This document shows, piece by piece, positions 52,392 through 61,195 of a DNA stretch of 64,000 nucleotides. The notes below the pieces were generated by a model. That model was not told where the DNA came from. It saw only the letters and a program-made list of their open reading frames with translations, and made no database searches. Position 1 is the first letter of the stretch. Every line of letters starts with the position of its first letter. Source of the DNA: Lachnospiraceae bacterium (lineage in GTDB: Bacteria > Bacillota > Clostridia > Lachnospirales > Lachnospiraceae); contig JAFSGE010000025.1 in assembly GCA_017434885.1 (NCBI GenBank), positions 1 to 64,000 on the forward strand. The letters are read 5' to 3'. The translations under genes were made by a program, and so were the position numbers.

Positions 52392-52690
52392 AAATATTAT
52401 CAAAGGCTATGAAGAGAAAAGTAAGTAGTTAGATATGTTACAGAGAGTCTGATTAGGTGAGAACAGATGCAAAAGGAACTACGGAAAATGGTCTCGGAGC
52501 TGCGTACCGAAGCTATTATGCCAAGGCTACGACGGGTGCACCCGTTATAGTGATAGACTATCGATGAATCATTTCTCGTCCGTAGTTGATAAGGCTTGCA
52601 TCGTGAGGTGTGAGTGAATTTAGGGTGGTAACACGAAGCAGTTGCTCTCGTCCCTGAAAAAGAAATTTTTCAGAGAGGAGGGCTTTTTTG
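52392..52690 (+). ncRNA. T-box riboswitch leader of metG
   Basis: Order of elements: an AGTA-type specifier-loop 5' strand (near 52419), AGAGAGTC with GGTGAGAAC (52444-52463), GGAGCTGC-TACCGAA, the stem II hairpin ACGGGTGCACCCGT with CGTTAT, then the T-box core AGGGTGGTAAC (52622 on) and a terminator (52644-52689). TGGT of the core suits a tRNA with discriminator A, which fits tRNA-Met. The specifier was not settled: CTA follows the conserved GAA-G, and ATG is at 52518-52520. Uncharged tRNA should prevent termination and raise metG expression. Confidence 0.88.
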
Positions 52691-52782
52691 TTGCAGAAAA
52701 TGGAATAAACCATAAAAACTAATGTCAATTAAGGCATTAGAAATTAAGTTATCACTATAAAATTAGAAATGAGGTATGTAAT

Positions 52783-54411
52783 ATGAGAAATATTTTAATT
52801 GGTGGAGCATGGCCATATGCAAACGGTTCATTGCACATTGGTCACATTGCAGGACTGTTACCGGGAGATGTACTTGCAAGATATCATAGAGCTGTTGGTG
52901 ACAATGTATATTTTGTGTCAGGAAGTGATTGTCATGGCACGCCTGTGGCGATTCGTGCAAAGCAGGAAAACAGAACTCCGCAGGAGGTGAGTGATTTCTA
53001 TCATGAAGAATTTGCTGAGTGCTTTAAAAAGCTGGGATTTAGTTATGACGTATATACCAAGACATCATCTGATGAGCATAAAAGCTTTGTAAGAGAGTTT
53101 CATAAAAAGTTATACGAGAGTTCTTATGTTTATGAGAAAGAGGTTCCACAGGCATATTGTGAGCAGTGTAATACTTTTTTGGCTGATCGCTTTGTATTGG
53201 GAAAATGTCCGAAGTGCGGAAGTGATACCAGAGGAGATCAGTGTGATGCCTGTGGTACAGTTCTTGAGCCGGAGACGCTCGAAGAACCGATATGTGCGAT
53301 ATGCGGTAATAAGATTGGATTCAAAAAATCAAAGCACTTATATATAGCCATTACTAAACTGCAGGCAGAGTTAAAAGCTCTTGTTGACAATCATCCGAAG
53401 TGGAGAAAGAACGCGATTACTTTTACAAACAGATATATTGATGATGGTTTAAGGGATAGGGCGTTGACCAGAGATTTGGAATGGGGAATTCAAGTACCGA
53501 AAGAGGGATACGACAATAAGACCATTTATATTTGGGCAGAAAATGTATTAGGATATTTGTCTGCGAGTAAAGTAGCTGCCGAAAAAAGAAATGCCGATTT
53601 TGATGAATTATGGGGAGGCAATGCGAAACATTATTATGTGCATGGAAAAGATAATATTCCTTTTCATACTATAATATTACCTGCGCTTTTGTTGGGTAAC
53701 GGTGCAAAGTGGCACTTACCGGATCAGATTGTATCAAGCGAGTATCTGACGTTGGAAGGAAGAAAAATATCTACCAGCCAAAATTATGCAATATGGGTTA
53801 AAGAGTTATTGAATAATTATGAAGCAGATTCAATCCGTTACTTTTTTATAGCAAACGCTCCGGAAAAGAAAGATGCAGATTTCTCGTGGAGAGAATATGT
53901 TCATAGCCATAACGGAGAATTGCTTGGAGCATACGGAAATTTTGTGAATCGTTCATTAGCGTTTATTGCAAAGTATTGTGACGGAATTGTACCAAAAGGG
54001 AGCGATAATCAGAATATCAATACGCAAATAGAAGCCTTGTATGGTTCGGTAGGTGAGAAGATTGAAAATGGTGCTTTTAAGGATGCGATAGATGAAATAT
54101 TTGAATTTGTAAGAAATGCAAACAAATTTTTTGATACGGAACAACCTTGGGTTACAAGAAATACAGATAAAACAGCATGCGATAATACGCTGTATCAGTG
54201 TGTTCAGATTATTGCAAATTTGGCAATACTGTTATCACCATTTATCCCGTTTTCATCTGAGAAGGTTTTTGGATGGTTGAATATAAATAATAAATGGGAA
54301 AGACAATCAGTTGAGGCGGGATATCAGCTTCCGGAAGTGGAAATTTTATTTCAAAGGATTGATAAAAGTGTTATAGAGATTGAGACGGAGAAATTAAAAG
54401 TAATTTTATAA
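52783..54411 (+). CDS. metG: Methionyl-tRNA synthetase, short form
   Basis: 542 residues. The HIGH motif is HIGHIAG (about residues 18-24) after AWPYANGSL, and the KMSKS motif is changed to KISTS (about residue 328). Two zinc knuckles are present (CEQC, CPKCGSD, CDACG, CAICG; about 124-175). It charges tRNA-Met. It ends after the anticodon-binding helical domain and lacks the C-terminal tRNA-binding domain of many bacterial MetRS proteins. It is preceded by its own T-box and followed three bases later by a repeat element. Confidence 0.93.
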   Translation: MRNILIGGAWPYANGSLHIGHIAGLLPGDVLARYHRAVGDNVYFVSGSDCHGTPVAIRAKQENRTPQEVSDFYHEEFAECFKKLGFSYDVYTKTSSDEHKSFVREFHKKLYESSYVYEKEVPQAYCEQCNTFLADRFVLGKCPKCGSDTRGDQCDACGTVLEPETLEEPICAICGNKIGFKKSKHLYIAITKLQAELKALVDNHPKWRKNAITFTNRYIDDGLRDRALTRDLEWGIQVPKEGYDNKTIYIWAENVLGYLSASKVAAEKRNADFDELWGGNAKHYYVHGKDNIPFHTIILPALLLGNGAKWHLPDQIVSSEYLTLEGRKISTSQNYAIWVKELLNNYEADSIRYFFIANAPEKKDADFSWREYVHSHNGELLGAYGNFVNRSLAFIAKYCDGIVPKGSDNQNINTQIEALYGSVGEKIENGAFKDAIDEIFEFVRNANKFFDTEQPWVTRNTDKTACDNTLYQCVQIIANLAILLSPFIPFSSEKVFGWLNINNKWERQSVEAGYQLPEVEILFQRIDKSVIEIETEKLKVIL

Positions 54412-54414
54412 GAG

Positions 54415-54730
54415 GATATCTGAAAAGTGGGATTTCACAATAGTTAAAAATAGTGTTTTGTGAGGGGGTATAGAACAGGATAAGCGGAGGCAGGATGTTC
54501 GTCCTACCAAAATGAAAAAGTGTTGCTTGAGGTAGGATAATAGAGATATCAGATGTCCTACCAAGACGTAAAAAAGCTACTTGAGGTAGGACAATAGTAG
54601 TAAATTTGCTTTAAAGGTTGGGACAAGAAGGTGCTATGCCGCCAGACTTGTAAGCCAGCTCCCACTCGTTGTTGCGGCATTCGTCGCATGCATTTTCGTG
54701 TGGATGTGCCGGCCTGTGTGCAAGTACCGG
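54415..54730. repeat. Repeat element copy B, with two hairpins
   Basis: 316 bp matching 25414-25890. The left flank starts GATATCTGAAAA three bases after the metG stop. Two hairpin units are at 54501-54538 and 54555-54592 with a 16-bp spacer. Then the conserved AATAGTAGTAAATTTGC segment and the right module follow, ending GTGCAAGTACCGG. On the minus strand of the right module a frame reads CDECRNNEWELAYKSGG, but the same frame in copy A has stops. Confidence 0.85.
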
Positions 54731-54806
54731 AAATCTTGCAGCTGACAGAGAAATTGATGAAGTAAAAACGATTGTGATAAACAGAAGACTGGCAAATTTT
54801 ACGCCA

Positions 54807-54835
54807 TTGACTTGCCACTTTTTGCGAGGTATGAT
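54807..54835 (+). promoter_or_regulatory. Promoter of cysK
   Basis: TTGACT (54807-54812), 17 bp, TATGAT (54830-54835), then about 37 bases to the ATG. The stretch 54731-54806 between the repeat and this promoter shows no gene. Confidence 0.65.
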
Positions 54836-54872
54836 GAACACATAAATTTTTAATATAACGGAGAGCATATTT

Positions 54873-55808
54873 ATGGCAAATATTTATACATCGATAGACC
54901 AAATTATCGGACATACACCGATGCTTGAACTAACTCACATTCAAAAAAAATATGGATTAAAAGCAAAACTGATTGCAAAACTGGAGTATTTGAATCCGGG
55001 TGGTTCCGTGAAAGACCGTGTGGCAAGGCAGATGCTTGATGATGCCGAGGATGCAGGAATTTTAAAGTCTGATTCCGTTATTATCGAGCCTACGTCCGGC
55101 AATACGGGAATCGGACTTGCGCTGGTGGCAGCAGGCAGAGGTTACCGTACCATTATCGTGATGCCGGAGACCATGTCCGCAGAACGTCGCAAATTAATGA
55201 AAATTTACGGGGCAGAACTGGTACTTACGGAAGGTGCTAAGGGTATGGCAGGAGCCATCGCAAAAGCAGAAGAACTGGCAAAAGAATATCCGAACAGCTT
55301 CATTCCGGGACAGTTTGTGAATCCTTCCAATCCCAAGGCACATCGGCTTACAACCGGGCCGGAAATTTGGGCAGATACACAGGGAGATGTAGATATTTTT
55401 GTAGCAGGAGTAGGAACCGGCGGTACCATTACCGGAACCGGTGAATATCTGAAAGAGCAAAATCCAAAGATTAAGGTAGTAGGAGCAGAACCTGATGCAT
55501 CTGCTGTTCTGTCGGGAGGTCAGGCAGGGTCTCATGCCATTCAGGGAATTGGTGCAGGTTTTGTACCGGAGGTACTAAGCACTACCGTTTATGATGAAAT
55601 TCTCCGTATCGGAAATGAAGAAGCAATTGCTATGGGGGCCGAGCTTTGCAAGGAAGAGGGAATTTTGGTAGGAATCAGCGCAGGCGCGGCAGCTTGTGCT
55701 GCTATCAGACTTGCGCAGAGAGCGGAAAATGAAGGGAAAACAATTGTAGTGCTTTTGCCGGATTCGGGAGACCGTTACTTATCAACATCTATGTTTCCGG
55801 AAGAGTAA
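54873..55808 (+). CDS. cysK: Cysteine synthase (O-acetylserine sulfhydrylase)
   Basis: 311 residues, the usual CysK length. The PLP lysine is Lys47 in NPGGSVKDR. TSGNTGIGLALVAAGRG is the substrate-binding loop, and GVGTGGTITGTGEYLKE the phosphate-binding loop. GILVGISAGAA and LLPDSGDRYLST are near the end. It makes cysteine from O-acetylserine and sulfide. It has its own promoter and terminator; no sulfur-sensing leader was seen. Confidence 0.95.
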   Translation: MANIYTSIDQIIGHTPMLELTHIQKKYGLKAKLIAKLEYLNPGGSVKDRVARQMLDDAEDAGILKSDSVIIEPTSGNTGIGLALVAAGRGYRTIIVMPETMSAERRKLMKIYGAELVLTEGAKGMAGAIAKAEELAKEYPNSFIPGQFVNPSNPKAHRLTTGPEIWADTQGDVDIFVAGVGTGGTITGTGEYLKEQNPKIKVVGAEPDASAVLSGGQAGSHAIQGIGAGFVPEVLSTTVYDEILRIGNEEAIAMGAELCKEEGILVGISAGAAACAAIRLAQRAENEGKTIVVLLPDSGDRYLSTSMFPEE

Positions 55809-55820
55809 ATAAGTACAAGT

Positions 55821-55860
55821 AAAAAGGACAGTTTCGTTTGAACGAAAGCTGTCCTTTTTT
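55821..55860. terminator. Bidirectional terminator between cysK and the ABC exporter
   Basis: A long hairpin: AAAAAGGACAG pairs with CTGTCCTTTTTT, with a further inner TTTCG/CGAAA pair. A-rich on one side and T-rich on the other, it can end both convergent transcripts. Confidence 0.9.
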
Positions 55861-55885
55861 ATGAAAGGGTTTATGAAAAAAGAAA

Positions 55886-57670
55886 TTAATCTGTCAAAAC
55901 ATCCTTAAACTGCATGTGATATAACTCGGTATAACGTCCGTTTTTCGCAAGCAGCTCATCATGCTTACCCACTTCCACAATTTGTCCTTTATCCATAACA
56001 ATAATGCGGTCTACATTGACGATGGTAGAAAGTCTGTGTGCAATTACGATAGAAGTACGGTTTTGCATCAGATTATCCAGAGCTTCCTGTACTAAGGTCT
56101 CCGATTCCGAGTCAAGAGCACTGGTGGCTTCATCCAAGATGAGCAGTCTGGGATTGCGCAGGAATACTCTTGCAATTGAGAGACGCTGCTTCTGACCGCC
56201 GGAGAGACCGATGCCGCGCTCACCAAGGAGGGTATCCCAACCGTTGGGAGCTTTCATAATAAATTCATAAGCATTGGCAGCTTTTGCCGCGGCAACCATT
56301 TCATCCATGGTAGCATCCGGTTTGCCGTAGCGCAGATTCTCGGCAATGGTACCGGAAAAGAGAATGGTATCCTGGAATACCATACCCATCTGCGTATACA
56401 GGGAAGCAAGGGTATAATCGGTAATCGGTTTATCTGCGATGGTAATGATACCGTCCTCTACGTCATAAAATCTTGCGAGCAGATTGACGATAGTGGATTT
56501 GCCGCAACCGCTGGAGCCTACGAGGGCAATCTTTTCCCCTTCACGGATGGAAAAATCAATATTTTTCAGATTCATGATTTCGCTGTCCATATCATATTGG
56601 AAGGATACGTTGTTGAAAGCGATATTCATGGGTGCATCCGAAGGAAGCGGTATCGCATCCTCCTTTTCTGCTATGTCCGGCTTGGTATCCAGGATTTCAT
56701 AAACACGCTCAATTCCGGCAATGCTCCTTGCATAAGTAACATTTAATTCCGCAAAGCGGCGAAGGGGTGTGATTAAGTACCCTAAATAACTGTAAAATAC
56801 AATCATGTCACCGATGGTCATATTTCCCTTAATAATAATGAGGGCTGACATGCAGATGATGACAGAGCTGATAACCTCGGAGAAGGAACCGGTAACAGCA
56901 ATTCCCAAAGAAACAAAAATGTTTCGTTTCCGGTTAAACTTATAAATAGATTCGGAGATATGGTCAAACTGTTCTTTTTCAGGTTCTTCCATGTGGAAAA
57001 GCTTTACTACCGCATAGCCTGCCATTCGTTCCTGTAAATAGCCGGATAAACTGGAAATTTCACTTTGTGCGCTTTTACTGCTTTTGCGGATACGTGCACG
57101 GATTTTCTTGGTAGTCAATACCGATAAAGGCAAGGTAATAAAAGCTACAATAGTAAGAGGAACATTGATGCTCAACATTAATGCCAGATATACAATTAAA
57201 ATAATGGCATCAATCCAGATGTTGGTAGCAACACTCCAAATAAATGCGTGTACCTGTTCCACATCACTGTTGATACGTGTTACCAAAGCACCGGATTTGT
57301 TCACCTGATGAAACCTGGCACTCATCAGCTGCAAATGCTCATAAAGCTCACAACGCATGGTGTGCATAACCCGGTTGGAGACTTCCTGTGCACCGGATTC
57401 CCTGATAAAAGTTGCGGGAATATAAACTACTATGTACAGGAACAGTAAAAATAACAGCCATTTATAGATTTCTGTGGTTTTTTCCTGCACGGACATAGTA
57501 TTTGAGGCAACCAGAAGTACGTCTGTAAAATATTTTAAAACCTGAGGTAGTACCAAAGGCAGAGTTAATTTGATGACACCGCCAAGGGTAGAACCGGCAA
57601 TCAGATACCAGTGCGGTTTAGAATACCGTAGCGTTCGAAGCGCCGGGTGCATTTTTTTGTTATCTTCCAT
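55886..57670 (-). CDS. ABC exporter, fused membrane and ATPase domains
   Basis: 594 residues when started at 57670, which has AGAGAGG upstream; a longer form to 57781 lacks a site. Six membrane segments lie in residues about 25-310. The ATPase domain has Walker A GSSGCGKSTIVNLLA, signature LSGGQKQRLSIARV, Walker B LLILDEATSALD and IVIAHRLSTI. It resembles the half-size multidrug and lipid exporters (MsbA/LmrA type) that act as dimers. The substrate is unknown. Confidence 0.93.
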   Translation of the reverse strand: MEDNKKMHPALRTLRYSKPHWYLIAGSTLGGVIKLTLPLVLPQVLKYFTDVLLVASNTMSVQEKTTEIYKWLLFLLFLYIVVYIPATFIRESGAQEVSNRVMHTMRCELYEHLQLMSARFHQVNKSGALVTRINSDVEQVHAFIWSVATNIWIDAIILIVYLALMLSINVPLTIVAFITLPLSVLTTKKIRARIRKSSKSAQSEISSLSGYLQERMAGYAVVKLFHMEEPEKEQFDHISESIYKFNRKRNIFVSLGIAVTGSFSEVISSVIICMSALIIIKGNMTIGDMIVFYSYLGYLITPLRRFAELNVTYARSIAGIERVYEILDTKPDIAEKEDAIPLPSDAPMNIAFNNVSFQYDMDSEIMNLKNIDFSIREGEKIALVGSSGCGKSTIVNLLARFYDVEDGIITIADKPITDYTLASLYTQMGMVFQDTILFSGTIAENLRYGKPDATMDEMVAAAKAANAYEFIMKAPNGWDTLLGERGIGLSGGQKQRLSIARVFLRNPRLLILDEATSALDSESETLVQEALDNLMQNRTSIVIAHRLSTIVNVDRIIVMDKGQIVEVGKHDELLAKNGRYTELYHMQFKDVLTD

Positions 57671-57857
57671 GAAAAATCCTCTCTGTTTAATGTCTGTATG
57701 ATATGTAATATGATTGTCTGAAAGTAGTATATCGCAATAAAACTTAGAAAAACATCCAATCAGACATAATATTTGTTGCAAAAACTAAGATTTTATGACA
57801 TTATTTAAATTAATAGCGAATTGACATTAAATCAGATTACAGGGAGGAAATTTGAAA

Positions 57858-58691
57858 ATGGCATTGCCGCTTCGTGAAGGAACTCATATTTATATAGAAA
57901 GAAAGGTGTTTGATGCAGACTATGTGATGCCTGCCATGGAGATGGCAACAGACCATTACAGCCTCAGTTATATTATATCGGGAGACAGGGCAACTATCAC
58001 GCCATCTGGTACCTTTGTGTATCATGAGGGAATGGTGACAGGATCTCCTCCTTACAGGTATGCTCGTACCGTTTCAAAATCTGACAAACCTTATGAACGG
58101 ATTTTGATAAAGTTTTCTCCCGAATTTGTGACATTGTTTATAGAGCAGGTGGGGCAACAGATTTTTGACGGAATTTATGAACAGGTATTTTTTTCTTTTC
58201 CGCCGGAGGGGCAGAAAAAGATAGAAAAAATGTTTATGGACATGGTAGATGAATATAAAAAAGAGATGCCGTACAGGGAATTTATTTTGCAGGGAATGTT
58301 GTTCCGCCTGTTACTTACCATATGGGAGGAAAGAATACCGGCAGAAGGCGTAAATACAGCAAAAATGACGCTTACACCGCCGATTGTGGAAGCGATTTCT
58401 TACATAGAAAAATGCTATTTTCAGAATCCTTCATTGGAAGAAACAGCAGCGGTAGCAGGCTTTTCACCGGCCTATTTTTCCAGGCTGTTTCATACCCAGA
58501 TGGGAAAGTCCTATTCCGAATATTTAAGCAGCGTGAAGCTTCATCACGCAAGTATTTTATTAGTACAAACCGATAAGTCTATTATGGAAATTGCGCAGGA
58601 GACAGGCTTTTGTCACGGCAATTATCTGAATGAACTTTTTAAGAAAAAAATAGGTATGACACCCGGTCAGTTCAGGCGAAGAAAAAAATAA
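57858..58691 (+). CDS. AraC family transcriptional regulator
   Basis: 277 residues. A cupin-like N-terminal ligand domain (about 1-150) is followed by two AraC helix-turn-helix motifs in the last 100 residues: SLEETAAVAGFSPAYFSRLF and SIMEIAQETGFCHGNYLNEL, then KIGMTPGQFRR. It is divergent from the ABC exporter by 187 bp and may control it. The start ATG at 57858 has GGGAGG ten bases upstream; a TTG six bases earlier is also possible. Confidence 0.92.
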   Translation: MALPLREGTHIYIERKVFDADYVMPAMEMATDHYSLSYIISGDRATITPSGTFVYHEGMVTGSPPYRYARTVSKSDKPYERILIKFSPEFVTLFIEQVGQQIFDGIYEQVFFSFPPEGQKKIEKMFMDMVDEYKKEMPYREFILQGMLFRLLLTIWEERIPAEGVNTAKMTLTPPIVEAISYIEKCYFQNPSLEETAAVAGFSPAYFSRLFHTQMGKSYSEYLSSVKLHHASILLVQTDKSIMEIAQETGFCHGNYLNELFKKKIGMTPGQFRRRKK

Positions 58692-58767
58692 AAATTTTAG
58701 TAAAATGGTACTTGTTTTTTGTTTGAGAAGTGGTAGTATATAAGTAGATAATAGTACTTTAGTATGG

Positions 58768-58793
58768 ATTTGTCTCCCCTAAAAGAGGCAAAT
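58768..58793 (+). other. Hairpin upstream of the CAP-domain gene
   Basis: A 9-bp stem with one G-T pair (58768-58776 with 58785-58793) and an eight-base loop. It ends immediately before the AGGGAAGG ribosome binding site, so it may influence translation. Confidence 0.45.
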
Positions 58794-58812
58794 AGGGAAG
58801 GATGTGTATCTT

Positions 58813-59388
58813 ATGAGTAAATCAAAAAGTAAAAAACTACTGATTTGCTTAGCACTGATTTTAGCTCTTGCAGGCGGCGTTGTAAGTTACAATGTTGCAG
58901 TTAAGGGTGACGGTGTTGTCACAGAAGAGGCAGCAGTGAGAGATGCAGGGGTACCCGCAGACGGTATCGTTTATATCGAGCCCGAAATGGTAAGCTTGGC
59001 AGGTGTACTTTCCGGTACAGCAGAGTCACAGGCAGCTGCAAAGGCAGCCTTTGATATCGTAAATGCCAAGAGACAGGAAGCAGGACTCGGAGCTCTTACC
59101 TGGAATACAGGACTTGAGCAGGCATCCGCTGTCAGAGCTGTAGAAGCATCACAGTCATTTTCCCATACGAGACCTGACGGTTCCGATTGGTGGACTGTTA
59201 ACAGTAATCTTATGTATGGTGAAAACCTTGCCAAAGGATATGCAAGTGCAGATGCAGCAGTAACTGCATGGTTAAATTCTCCCACCCATAAGGCTAACAT
59301 TATGGATGTAGAGTTTGTATCAGGTGCGATTGCAATTCACGTAAACAGCAACGGACAGTGGTTCTGGGCTCAGGAATTTGGATACTAA
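58813..59388 (+). CDS. CAP/SCP-domain extracellular protein
   Basis: 191 residues. An N-terminal signal or anchor segment (about 8-27) is followed by a spacer and a CAP domain (residues about 75-191). Visible parts are AAFDIVNAKRQEAGLGALTW, the FSHTRPDGSDWWTV loop, YGENLAKGY, AWLNSPTHKANIMD and FWAQEFGY. The histidines and glutamate match the conserved CAP tetrad. The function in bacteria is open. It lies before sortase B. Confidence 0.88.
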   Translation: MSKSKSKKLLICLALILALAGGVVSYNVAVKGDGVVTEEAAVRDAGVPADGIVYIEPEMVSLAGVLSGTAESQAAAKAAFDIVNAKRQEAGLGALTWNTGLEQASAVRAVEASQSFSHTRPDGSDWWTVNSNLMYGENLAKGYASADAAVTAWLNSPTHKANIMDVEFVSGAIAIHVNSNGQWFWAQEFGY

Positions 59389-59405
59389 AAATTCAATAAT
59401 TCAGG

Positions 59406-59438
59406 AAATACCGGGTGAATCTCACCCGGTATTTTTTT
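59406..59438 (+). terminator. Terminator after the CAP-domain gene
   Basis: A perfect 11-bp stem (59408-59418 with 59422-59432), a three-base loop and seven T. Confidence 0.92.
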
Positions 59439-59556
59439 GGTCGGGTAGTGTTGTTTGTAAAGGATACAGGTGCTTTGCCTGAAAAATGAGTTCCTTTTTC
59501 AATTTAAATAGTGTAAAATAAAGGTATTCATTTATTGTGTGAAAGGAATCCGTCTT

Positions 59557-60345
59557 ATGAGTAATAAAATTTGGGGAGTAATATTGGTTTTATCATTAGT
59601 AATTGCAGGAGTATCCGGATACAATGTAATTAAATTATCAAGTGAATACAGAACCGGCATTGAAGAATATGCGGCACTGGAAGAATATGTAGTAGTTGAG
59701 GAAACACACGTGGAAGAGGAGCCTGCAGTTAAGGAGGAAGAAGTGGTTGTGGAAAAGGAATCACAAATTCCTGTATTGGTTGATGTCAGATATGAAGTTT
59801 TGGAAAGCATTAATGATGATTTTGTCAGTTGGCTTTACTATGAACCATTGGAAATTAGTTACCCGGTAGTACGCGGTAATGATAACGATTATTATACCAG
59901 CTACACGTTTGAAGGTACAAAGAACAGTTCGGGTGCTATTTTTATGGACTTTTTGAATAAACCGGATTACAGCAATTACAATACCATTATTTACGGACAT
60001 AACATGAGAAACGGTACTATGTTCGGTTCTCTCAAGAAGTTATTAAATGATGAGTCCTTAATAACCGTAGATCCTTATTTCTATGTATTTACAGAAGATA
60101 AGTCATACATGTATGAAATCTTTGCAGTTTATGTTACAAAGGCAAGCTCTCAGACATATGATCTGATTAAGGATGAAGCAGGTCAGGAAGAATATTTGGA
60201 CTATATAGACGGTGTGGCCACATGGCTTTCTGACAAGGAAGTGAAGGCAAGTGACAAAATTGTTACACTTTCCACTTGCCACGGTCTCCACAGTAATAAC
60301 AGAACCGTGGTACACGGCGTGTTAATTGCCGAGGAGGACAGGTAA
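59557..60345 (+). CDS. srtB: Class B sortase
   Basis: 262 residues. One N-terminal membrane anchor (about 5-25) is followed by an acidic linker with many valine-glutamate steps. The sortase fold shows IIYGHNMRNGTMFGSL (His148), TLSTCHGLH (Cys241) and NNRTVVHGVL (Arg249), the complete catalytic triad. It joins surface proteins with an NPxTN-like signal to the wall or to other proteins; no clear substrate with such a signal is in the window. The start at 59557 has GAAAGGA upstream. Its last 24 bases overlap the convergent pilus gene. Confidence 0.92.
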   Translation: MSNKIWGVILVLSLVIAGVSGYNVIKLSSEYRTGIEEYAALEEYVVVEETHVEEEPAVKEEEVVVEKESQIPVLVDVRYEVLESINDDFVSWLYYEPLEISYPVVRGNDNDYYTSYTFEGTKNSSGAIFMDFLNKPDYSNYNTIIYGHNMRNGTMFGSLKKLLNDESLITVDPYFYVFTEDKSYMYEIFAVYVTKASSQTYDLIKDEAGQEEYLDYIDGVATWLSDKEVKASDKIVTLSTCHGLHSNNRTVVHGVLIAEEDR

Positions 60346-60711
60346 GGAAGTATCCAGTTCAGGTTCGTTTGTAGTTACAATCTGAAACCGGCTAATTGTA
60401 AAAGGTCTGTCGGATTCGGTTGAGGAACTGATAGGTTCAAGTTTAACAAGTAGTGATTGCGTATCACTGATAGCATAAGAAAAAGTAAGAGAGTCTGTGA
60501 CAGGCTCTTTTATTTTTGCCAAATCTTCATGTGCCTGTGAAACAGCATTGTAATAGGTGGTAGTTCTGTCCGCAAGCTTTTTGCTGAGTTGGTAGTCAGC
60601 ATTAGCACTAACCACAGACAGACCGGCAAAGCAAACCAGTGATAATATAACAATAATAACCAGAATGGAAGAAGTTCCCACACTGATACCATAGCTTTTT
60701 TTTCTGTTCAT
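60322..60711 (-). CDS. Small membrane-anchored protein of the pilus operon
   Basis: 129 residues. A single membrane segment lies at about 12-33, and a short cytoplasmic head (MNRKKSYG) precedes it. A periplasm-side helical stretch (QLSKKLADRTTTYYNAVSQAHEDL) and a strand-rich end follow. It is not a type III pilin signal in clear form. It is the last gene of the operon and 11 bp after the pseudopilin gene. It may be a minor pilus component. Confidence 0.6.
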   Translation of the reverse strand: MNRKKSYGISVGTSSILVIIVILSLVCFAGLSVVSANADYQLSKKLADRTTTYYNAVSQAHEDLAKIKEPVTDSLTFSYAISDTQSLLVKLEPISSSTESDRPFTISRFQIVTTNEPELDTSLPVLLGN

Positions 60712-60721
60712 AATCAGTCTC

Positions 60722-61195
60722 CTATTCGGGGAAAAGGGAAAGATTTAATTCGTAGATGTTATCCTTTTCCGTAGGTTGAAATATTTGTATGTTGCAATGA
60801 AGAAGCCCGTTGTTATCGGAAGTGATAAGGGCTCGCAAATGGTAGCAGTATTCATCGTTTTTGATTTGTGACTGTGTGATGGCACCTGCAGGATAAGGAC
60901 TAAAATTTTCATCAAAGTAAATACCGATAAATTTGCTGCCATCATCCCACTCGCCATAAGAACAATCTTTAAAAAGGGATGCCATTTCCATGGGGTCGCC
61001 GTTACAGCCATAAAAAGCTTCCGCAACATTCTGAGCCCAGAGAATACTGTGATTTAGGGTTACACTATCTTTGCTGAGCAAATGGGACTTCACAAACATC
61101 TGAATACACAAAACGCCGGATATGGCAAACAGCAAAATGGCGATAATTAATTCCATTAAAAACAAACCGGTTCGGGAGGAACTTCTATTCTTCAT
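60722..61195 (-). CDS. Type IV pilin-like protein (pseudopilin)
   Basis: 157 residues. A basic leader MKNRSSSRTG is followed by a hydrophobic segment starting LFLMELIIAILLFAI; the cleavage site is after Gly10 and Glu is at +5 of the mature protein, as in class III prepilins. The rest is a small beta-rich domain. It is presumably cleaved by a prepilin peptidase encoded elsewhere. The start at 61195 has AGGAGG upstream, inside the end of the preceding gene. Confidence 0.75.
   Translation of the reverse strand: MKNRSSSRTGLFLMELIIAILLFAISGVLCIQMFVKSHLLSKDSVTLNHSILWAQNVAEAFYGCNGDPMEMASLFKDCSYGEWDDGSKFIGIYFDENFSPYPAGAITQSQIKNDEYCYHLRALITSDNNGLLHCNIQIFQPTEKDNIYELNLSLFPE

Noticed and set aside
54558-54914. 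Minus-strand frames over copy B of the repeat and the cysK promoter
   Set aside because: They overlap a clear cysK promoter and start and are not conserved in copy A.
57671-57781. N-terminal extension of the ABC exporter
   Set aside because: The extra 37 residues lack a ribosome binding site, while ATG 57670 has AGAGAGG in place.
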